Origin: an uncultured Bacteroidales bacterium
Lineage (GTDB): Bacteria > Bacteroidota > Bacteroidia > Bacteroidales > Muribaculaceae
Assembly: GCA_900539915.1 (NCBI GenBank)
Contig: UQDU01000005.1
Coordinates: 20,892-84,891 of the forward strand
Direction of reading: 5' to 3'
DNA length: 64,000 nt
A program made the translations under genes and the position numbers. Below are positions 58,417-64,000 of this stretch, in pieces (positions within the stretch are counted from its first letter, which is position 1; every line of letters starts with the position of its first letter). The notes below the pieces were generated by a model. That model did no database searches, was not told the origin of the DNA, and saw only the letters and a program-made list of their open reading frames with translations.

Positions 58417-58424
58417 TATCTTTG
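58417..58424 (+). promoter_or_regulatory. Promoter -7 box for the DUF2461 gene
   Basis: TATCTTTG matches TAnnTTTG, 37 bp before the ATG at 58462. No clear -33 TTTG. Confidence 0.5.
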
Positions 58425-58461
58425 TAAAAAATAACGTAGTATAACATCCTTCACGACCTTT

Positions 58462-59136
58462 ATGGAGTATATCCCCCGACTATATGATTTTCTTGACGGG
58501 CTGAGCCGCAACAATGACCGGCCGTGGTTTCAGGCCCACAAGGATACTTATGACGAACTGAGGCTGGCATGGCTGGCCGACGTTGACCGCATGATCTCGC
58601 TGATGGCGGCGTGGGACCCGCGCCTGTCAGGCTGCGAGGGGCGCAAGGCTATGTACCGCATATACCGCGACACGCGGTTTTCGCTCGACAAGACCCCCTA
58701 CAAGACGCATTTCGCAGCCGCATTGTCGCCTATGGGGCTGCGTGACCGCGGAGCCGGATACTACATACAGCTCGGCACAGGCAAGCAGGTAGACTCCGGC
58801 CTCTACGGCGGCATATGGTGTCCGCCGATGCCCGAACTGACCAAGCTGCGCCGCGCTATCGCGGATAATATAGAGGAGTTTGAGGAAATCACTTCCGACA
58901 AGAAGATGCTCTGCTACTTCCCTGACTGGGTGGGGGATACGCTCAAGACCGTGCCCAAGGGCTGGGACCGCAACCATCCGCTCGCCGCGCTGCTGCGCCG
59001 CAAGGACTATGGGCGCGAGCACCCCGTGGGGCGCGATTTCTACATGGATCCGTCGTGGCCCGAGAAAGCAGCCGAGATATTCCACACCATCGCGCCGCTG
59101 GTGGAGTTTATTAACTACAGCCTTTACGAGGAGTGA
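58462..59136 (+). CDS. DUF2461 family protein (224 aa)
   Basis: This is a cytosolic protein of unknown function, found widely in bacteria and some fungi. The family pattern is visible: LSRNNDRPWFQAHKDTYDEL (about residues 14-33), MYRIYRDTRFSLDKTPYKTHF and the LGTGKQVDSGLYGG segment. There are no membrane segments or signal peptide. The next gene, a symporter, starts about 5 bp after the stop (or overlaps it if a GTG start is used), so the two are co-transcribed. Confidence 0.88.
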   Translation: MEYIPRLYDFLDGLSRNNDRPWFQAHKDTYDELRLAWLADVDRMISLMAAWDPRLSGCEGRKAMYRIYRDTRFSLDKTPYKTHFAAALSPMGLRDRGAGYYIQLGTGKQVDSGLYGGIWCPPMPELTKLRRAIADNIEEFEEITSDKKMLCYFPDWVGDTLKTVPKGWDRNHPLAALLRRKDYGREHPVGRDFYMDPSWPEKAAEIFHTIAPLVEFINYSLYEE

Positions 59137-59141
59137 GCCGT

Positions 59142-60614
59142 ATGAGTCCGACAACCGTAATTCTCGTCATCGCGGCCTACTTCGCGCTGCTGTTCACTCT
59201 GTCGTGGTTCTCGTCACGCGGAGGCACCAACCAGACCTTTTTCACCGGCGGACGGCGCAATCCGTGGCCGTTGGTGGCGATAGCCATGATAGGGGCCTCT
59301 ATTTCGGGCGTGACATTCATATCCGTGCCGGGCATGGTCGTGGGCAAGGGCTTCAGCTACCTGCAGATGGTGCTCGGATTTGTGGTGGGCTATCTGCTCA
59401 TATCGGTAGTGCTTTTGCCGCTCTTCTATAAGCGGCGCCTGTCGTCGATCTACGGCTACCTCGATGAACGGTTCGGGGTGCTGACCCACCGCACCGGGGC
59501 GTGGTTTTTCTTCATCAGCAAGATGCTCGGAGCCTCCGTGAGGTTTTTCGTGGTGTGTGCGGTGCTCCAGATGCTCGTGTTCGGGCCGTTGGGCATACCG
59601 TTTTATATCAATGTCGTAGCGTCCGTTGGACTGATAGGGCTCTACACCATGATGGGAGGAGTGAAATCGCTGATATTCACCGACCTGCTCAACAGTTTCT
59701 GCCTTGTGGGCAGTGTGGTGCTCTGCATTATATATATAGGTGATGCCCTCGGGCTTGATTTCGCAGGGATGGCCCGCGCCGTGGCTGACCATCCGTCGTC
59801 GCGCATATTCATGTTCGACGACCCCAAGAGCGGGCTCTACTTCTGGAAGCAGTTCATCGCCGGCGTGTTTCTCTCGATAGCGTTCAACGGCCTAGACCAG
59901 GACATGATGCAGCGCAATCTCGGATGCAAAGGCTCGCGGCATGCGCAGAAGAATCTGATGCTGATGGCACTGGTGCAGGTAGGGGTGATATTGCTTTTCC
60001 TGTCATTGGGCACGCTGATGGTGATGTATGTGGAGCACCATCCGACGCTCGACATCCCCGGCAAGACCGATGACCTCTTCGGCATGGTGGCCACTTCGGA
60101 GGGGATGCCGTGGATAGTGGGGCTGCTGTTTGTCGTGGGGCTTATCTCGGCGAGCTACACCAATGCCGGGTCGGCTCTGACAGCCATGACCACCTCCTTC
60201 ACCATAGACATACTCCAGCGCGAGCATGCCGATGAGCGTACGCTGACGCGCACACGCAAGATGGTGCATCTGGCCATGACGGCAGTCATGGCGGCTGTGA
60301 TAACGGTGTTTTATTACATGGCCCACGAGGATGCCATATCGGCGGTGTACACGCTGGCATCATATACCTACGGGCCTCTTCTGGGGCTGTTTGCCCTCGG
60401 GCTTCTGAGCAAGCGCGAGGTCGACGACCGCATGGTGCCGGTGGCGTGTGTGAGCGCCCCGGTGTTGTCGTGGGTGCTCCAGTGGTGGCTCAAGGCGCAG
60501 TTTGACTACGAGCTCGGGTTTGAGCTGCTTCTGGTCAACGCCGCCTTCACCATATTGCTGTCGCTGATACCGCTGCCGCGTCTGCGCCAGGCCGATGTGG
60601 CGGAAATTTCGTAA
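59142..60614 (+). CDS. Sodium:solute symporter (SSS family)
   Basis: This inner-membrane Na+-coupled transporter has about thirteen hydrophobic segments (490 aa). Family features include FFTGGRRNPWPLVAIAMIGASISGVTFIS (TM1-2 region, in segments), the GGVKSLIFTD segment and AFNGLDQDMMQRNLGCKG near residue 250. The substrate is unknown; sugars, sialic acids and nucleosides are typical for the family. I prefer the ATG at 59142 over the GTG at 59133, which overlaps the previous stop. Its own stop codon TAA is part of a TAACTTTG box for the next gene. Confidence 0.92.
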   Translation: MSPTTVILVIAAYFALLFTLSWFSSRGGTNQTFFTGGRRNPWPLVAIAMIGASISGVTFISVPGMVVGKGFSYLQMVLGFVVGYLLISVVLLPLFYKRRLSSIYGYLDERFGVLTHRTGAWFFFISKMLGASVRFFVVCAVLQMLVFGPLGIPFYINVVASVGLIGLYTMMGGVKSLIFTDLLNSFCLVGSVVLCIIYIGDALGLDFAGMARAVADHPSSRIFMFDDPKSGLYFWKQFIAGVFLSIAFNGLDQDMMQRNLGCKGSRHAQKNLMLMALVQVGVILLFLSLGTLMVMYVEHHPTLDIPGKTDDLFGMVATSEGMPWIVGLLFVVGLISASYTNAGSALTAMTTSFTIDILQREHADERTLTRTRKMVHLAMTAVMAAVITVFYYMAHEDAISAVYTLASYTYGPLLGLFALGLLSKREVDDRMVPVACVSAPVLSWVLQWWLKAQFDYELGFELLLVNAAFTILLSLIPLPRLRQADVAEIS

Positions 60615-60619
60615 CTTTG
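60612..60619 (+). promoter_or_regulatory. Promoter -7 box for ettA
   Basis: TAACTTTG overlaps the symporter stop codon and lies 81 bp before the ettA ATG. The leader contains a short direct repeat (ATAAGTCTT, twice, near 60655-60673). Confidence 0.45.
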
Positions 60620-60699
60620 CCGGCGAAATAGATTTGATTAATTAAACAGGTCTGATAAGTCTTATAAGTCTTGTCAGGAATTATTACAATACTGAATTT

Positions 60700-62385
60700 A
60701 TGGCTGACGATAAAAAAGTGATATTCTCGATGGTCGGAGTGTCGAAGGTTTTCCCTCCGCAGAAGCAGGTGCTCAAAAACATATACCTGTCATTTTTCTA
60801 CGGTGCTAAAATCGGCATCATCGGCCTCAACGGCTCGGGTAAGTCAACCCTGCTCAAGATAATAGCCGGCATAGACAAGAATTACCAGGGCGAAGTGGTG
60901 TTCTCGCCGGGATATTCGGTAGGATACCTGGAACAGGAGCCGAAGCTCGACCCTGACAAGACGGTCATAGAGGTGGTGCGCGAGGGCGTGCAGCCTGTCA
61001 TGGACCTGCTTGCCGAGTTTGAGAAGGTCAACGAGGCCTTCGGCGACCCCGATGTGCTTGACGACCCCGACAAGATGGACCAGCTGATAGCCCGTCAGGC
61101 CGAGCTCCAGGACAAGATAGACGCTACAGATGCGTGGAACATCGACTCCAAGCTCGAGCGTGCCATGGACGCGCTCCAGTGTCCGCCCGACGACCAGAAG
61201 GTGTCAACCCTCTCGGGTGGCGAACGCCGCCGTGTGGCTCTCTGCCGTCTGCTGCTGCAACAGCCCGACGTGCTGCTGCTTGACGAGCCTACCAACCACC
61301 TTGATGCCGAGAGCATCGACTGGCTCGAGCAGCACCTCCAGCAGTATCCCGGCACTGTCATCGCCATCACCCACGACCGCTATTTCCTCGACCACGTGGC
61401 CGGCTGGATTCTCGAGCTTGACCGCGGCGAGGGGATACCCTGGAAGGGCAACTATTCATCATGGCTCGACCAGAAGACCAAGCGCATGGCCATGGAAGAG
61501 AAGCAGGCCAGCAAGCGGCGCAAGACCCTCGAGCGCGAGCTTGAGTGGGTGCGCATGGCTCCCAAGGCGCGTCAGGCCAAGGGCAAGGCGCGTCTCAACA
61601 GCTACGACCGTCTGCTCAACGAGGACCAGAAAGCCCGTGAGGAGAAGCTGGAAATCTTCATCCCCAACGGTCCGCGCCTCGGCAACAAGGTCATAGAGGC
61701 CCACGGACTGGCCAAGTCGTTTGGCTCGAAGAAACTGTTTGAGGGGCTTGACTTCACGCTGCCGCCCAACGGCATCGTAGGCGTCATAGGTCCTAACGGT
61801 GCCGGCAAGACCACACTGTTCAGGCTCATCATGGGCCAGGAGAAAGCCGATGCCGGCAGCTTCGATGTCGGGGAGACGGTGAAGGTGGCCTACGTGGACC
61901 AGACCCACCACGACCTGCTGCCCGACAAGAGCGTCTACGAGGTGATATCGCAGGGTGTGGAGTCGTTTCGCATGGGCGGCAAGGACATCAATGCACGCGC
62001 CTACCTGTCACGCTTCAATTTCTCGGGAGCTGACCAGGAGAAGAAGATAGGGGTGCTGTCAGGCGGCGAACGTAACCGCCTCCACCTCGCCATGGCCCTG
62101 AAAGAGGAGGGCAATGTGCTGCTGCTCGACGAACCGACCAACGACATCGACGTCAACACGCTCCGCGCCCTCGAGGAGGGTCTGGAAGAGTTTGCCGGAT
62201 GCGCCGTCGTGGTCAGCCACGACCGCTGGTTTCTTGACCGCATCTGCACCCACATCCTCTCGTTTGACGGCGAAGGCAATGTAGAGTTCTATCAGGGCAG
62301 CTACAGCGACTATGAGGAGTGGAAGCGCGAGCGCAACGGCGGCAAGGAACTGCCGCGCCGCCGCTACCGCAAGCTGATGGAGTGA
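60700..62385 (+). CDS. ettA: Energy-dependent translational throttle protein EttA (ABC-F)
   Basis: This soluble ABC-F ATPase binds the ribosomal E site and restrains the first translocation step when ADP is high (561 aa). The first cassette has Walker A GLNGSGKST (about residues 43-51), signature LSGGERRRVAL and LLLDEPTNHLDAES. The EttA-type arm follows it as GIPWKGNYSSWL. The linker is Arg/Lys-rich. The second cassette has GPNGAGKTT and LSGGERNRLHL. The overall match to EttA rather than Uup or antibiotic-resistance ABC-F proteins is good. It is followed by a palindromic repeat pair. Confidence 0.96.
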   Translation: MADDKKVIFSMVGVSKVFPPQKQVLKNIYLSFFYGAKIGIIGLNGSGKSTLLKIIAGIDKNYQGEVVFSPGYSVGYLEQEPKLDPDKTVIEVVREGVQPVMDLLAEFEKVNEAFGDPDVLDDPDKMDQLIARQAELQDKIDATDAWNIDSKLERAMDALQCPPDDQKVSTLSGGERRRVALCRLLLQQPDVLLLDEPTNHLDAESIDWLEQHLQQYPGTVIAITHDRYFLDHVAGWILELDRGEGIPWKGNYSSWLDQKTKRMAMEEKQASKRRKTLERELEWVRMAPKARQAKGKARLNSYDRLLNEDQKAREEKLEIFIPNGPRLGNKVIEAHGLAKSFGSKKLFEGLDFTLPPNGIVGVIGPNGAGKTTLFRLIMGQEKADAGSFDVGETVKVAYVDQTHHDLLPDKSVYEVISQGVESFRMGGKDINARAYLSRFNFSGADQEKKIGVLSGGERNRLHLAMALKEEGNVLLLDEPTNDIDVNTLRALEEGLEEFAGCAVVVSHDRWFLDRICTHILSFDGEGNVEFYQGSYSDYEEWKRERNGGKELPRRRYRKLME

Positions 62386-62420
62386 CCTCCCTCCTCGGCG
62401 GATGCCCTCATCGCAGTAGG

Positions 62421-62492
62421 GACATGCCATGGCATGTCTGCTGATGCAGCCGCTTCATTTGCAAAGCTTTAGGTGACATGCCATGGCATGTC
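62421..62492. repeat. Paired palindromic repeat between ettA and the helicase
   Basis: Exact copies of GACATGCCATGGCATGTC lie at 62421-62438 and 62475-62492, 54 bp apart. The spacer is a diverged version of that in the other pairs (CTGATGCAGC and GCTTTAGG preserved). The pair lies 36 bp after the ettA stop and 55 bp before the helicase ATG. Confidence 0.85.
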
Positions 62493-62547
62493 CCTACTAA
62501 ATTAACCGATGTTCAGTAACTTTTAACCCACCACATATATCACTGAC

Positions 62548-63846
62548 ATGCTCTTTGAAGACCTGGATCTGAGTGACGACGTGCTTGACGCCATCGACGC
62601 GATGCACTATAAGGAGTGCACGCCCATACAGGAGCAGACCATCCCCATCGTGCTGACCGGGCGCGACCTCATAGCCATCGGCCAGACCGGCACCGGCAAG
62701 ACTGCCGCATACCTGCTCCCTACGATAGACCTGCTGTCTGACCTGCCGTCGCCCGAGGGGTATGTCAACTGCATAGTGATGGCTCCGACCCGTGAGCTGG
62801 CGCAGCAGATCGAGCAGCAGATGGATGCTTTCAGCTACTATCTGCCCATATCATCGATAGCCATCTACGGCGGCACTGACGGCGCGACATTCTCGCGTCA
62901 GCAGCGTGCCATGAGGGAGGGGGTGGATATGGTCATCGCCACACCGGGGCGCATGCAGGCTCTGCTGCAGACCGGCGGCATAGACCTCGGCCATGTGCGC
63001 CACTTCATACTCGACGAGGCCGACCGTATGCTCGACATGGGTTTCTATGACGACATCATGCGCATAGCCAAGCTGCTGCCCGACGACCGTCAGACACTGC
63101 TTTTCTCGGCCACGATGCCGCAGAAGATACGGCGTCTGGCGTCGAGCATACTCCATGACCCCCGGGAGGTGAAGATAGCACCCTCTCGGCCTGTGGAGAA
63201 GATTGACCAGAAGGCGGTGGTGTGTGGCTCGGATTTCGAAAAGGAGGCGCGCCTGACCGACATCCTCAAGGAGATGCGCGGACAGCGCAGCATAGTGTTC
63301 GCTTCGTCGAAGCTGCGTGTGCGCGACCTCACCCGGGCACTGCGCCGCAAAGGCATCAAGGCCGCCGAAATCCACAGCGACCTCGACCAGCAGCAGCGCG
63401 ATGTGACGGTACACGCATTCCGCACCCTCGAGACGGAGGTGCTGGTGGCGACCGACCTGCTTGCGCGTGGCATAGACATCGACGATGTGGCTCTCGTGGT
63501 CAACTTTGACCTGCCCCGGGAGCCTGAGGACTATGTGCACCGCATAGGGCGCACAGGACGTGCCAATGCCGACGGATCGGCCATATCGCTCGTGGGACCC
63601 AAGGACCGCCGCGCATACTCCAACATCCTCGCCACCCTCAAAATCAAGATACCCACCGAGGGGATGGGCAATCCCACACCGCGCCAGCAGAACCGCCGTG
63701 ACGGCAAGGGCCGCGGCCAGCGCAGGGACGAAAAACAAAAAAACGAAACAAAAGAACAGCCGGCAGAAACCTCAGCCGCCCCCAAAGACTCCAAGCCGCG
63801 CCACAACAACAAGCGTCGCAACTGGCACCGCCGCCCCAACAAGTAG
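62548..63846 (+). CDS. DEAD-box RNA helicase (RhlE-like)
   Basis: This ATP-dependent RNA-unwinding enzyme, involved in ribosome assembly or RNA turnover, has 432 aa. The Q motif (CTPIQEQTIP), motif I (GQTGTGKT, residues about 49-56), Ia (APTRELAQQ), II (DEAD, in FILDEADRMLDMGF), III (SAT), V (ATDLLARGIDID) and VI (HRIGRTGR) are all present. A basic, low-complexity tail (about residues 370-432) is typical of RhlE/SrmB-like proteins and binds RNA. The exact paralogue cannot be named by eye. Confidence 0.95.
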   Translation: MLFEDLDLSDDVLDAIDAMHYKECTPIQEQTIPIVLTGRDLIAIGQTGTGKTAAYLLPTIDLLSDLPSPEGYVNCIVMAPTRELAQQIEQQMDAFSYYLPISSIAIYGGTDGATFSRQQRAMREGVDMVIATPGRMQALLQTGGIDLGHVRHFILDEADRMLDMGFYDDIMRIAKLLPDDRQTLLFSATMPQKIRRLASSILHDPREVKIAPSRPVEKIDQKAVVCGSDFEKEARLTDILKEMRGQRSIVFASSKLRVRDLTRALRRKGIKAAEIHSDLDQQQRDVTVHAFRTLETEVLVATDLLARGIDIDDVALVVNFDLPREPEDYVHRIGRTGRANADGSAISLVGPKDRRAYSNILATLKIKIPTEGMGNPTPRQQNRRDGKGRGQRRDEKQKNETKEQPAETSAAPKDSKPRHNNKRRNWHRRPNK

Positions 63847-63854
63847 CCAATCCG

Positions 63855-64000
63855 CTCCCAACGGAGCAGCGGCATGCCATGGCAAAGGAATGCACACATT
63901 GGCGCAATGTCGCAAACTTAATCGTAAATGCTTGACTGGGGTTCTTATGTAGTAGGGACATGCCACAATGCTGTTTAATTAAGCAAGCGTAAATGCTCGA
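63855..64000 (-). repeat. Repeat cluster at the window end: partial copy D of the inverted-repeat element
   Basis: AATGCTGTTTAATTAAGC (63967-63984) is an element end, preceded by GTAGGGACATGCCAC and followed by AAGCGTAAATGCTCGA, where the window stops. The reverse complement of 63900-64000 matches 11601-11700 closely, so this is a 415-bp-type copy in opposite orientation. A degenerate palindrome (GGCATGCCATGGCA, 63871-63884) and the GGAATGCACACAT flank lie just after the helicase stop. Confidence 0.8.

Overview
The window looks like chromosomal DNA of a Bacteroidales gut commensal, most likely close to Muribaculaceae. This rests on several signs. Promoters match the Bacteroidota pattern (TTTG, about 20 bp, TAnnTTTG). 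Proteins carry type IX secretion (T9SS) tails, and there are BspA-type leucine-rich-repeat proteins and a BtuB/BtuG corrinoid uptake locus. Bacteroidota-type rpoB/rpoC and DUF4834-pssA-psd gene orders are also present. The genus is an inference from reading alone; no database was searched.

Layout. 1-4.0 kb is an AT-richer accessory block: a small unknown gene, a 165-aa protein with an RX4H (HEPN-like) motif, and a 987-aa secreted LRR protein. 4.6-20 kb holds housekeeping genes: GH13 lipoprotein, trpS, polyprenyl diphosphate synthase, polA, mfd, a C-terminal processing protease, an NSS transporter and a U32-family protein. 20-34 kb is the translation/transcription cluster tRNA-Thr(UGU), Tyr(GUA), Gly(UCC), Thr(GGU), tuf, tRNA-Trp, secE, nusG, rplK-A-J-L, rpoB, rpoC. 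34.4-40.6 kb (minus strand) encodes a TPR protein, an outer-membrane barrel and a double-domain ABC ATPase. 41.2-56.5 kb is one long co-oriented corrinoid locus behind a cobalamin riboswitch. 56.5-63.8 kb holds DUF4834, pssA, psd, a DUF2461 protein, a sodium:solute symporter, ettA and a DEAD-box helicase.

The corrinoid locus is the most unusual part. The riboswitch ends in an intrinsic terminator. It is followed by a BtuG-like propeller lipoprotein, a second surface lipoprotein, three secreted proteins sharing an aromatic-rich N-terminal domain (fused to an LRR array, standing nearly alone, or fused to a propeller), a stand-alone propeller, BtuB, and a second BtuG. Four of these products carry T9SS-type tails. 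The locus therefore appears to combine the known lipoprotein/TonB-dependent capture system with an added set of T9SS-exported proteins whose role is unknown.

A second theme is a dispersed intergenic repeat system. A perfect 18-bp palindrome (GACATGCCATGGCATGTC) occurs eight times, often in pairs about 55 bp apart. Next to it lie inverted-repeat-bounded elements of 86 bp (two copies) and 415 bp (one copy), plus a partial copy running off the window end. They sit mostly just after gene ends.
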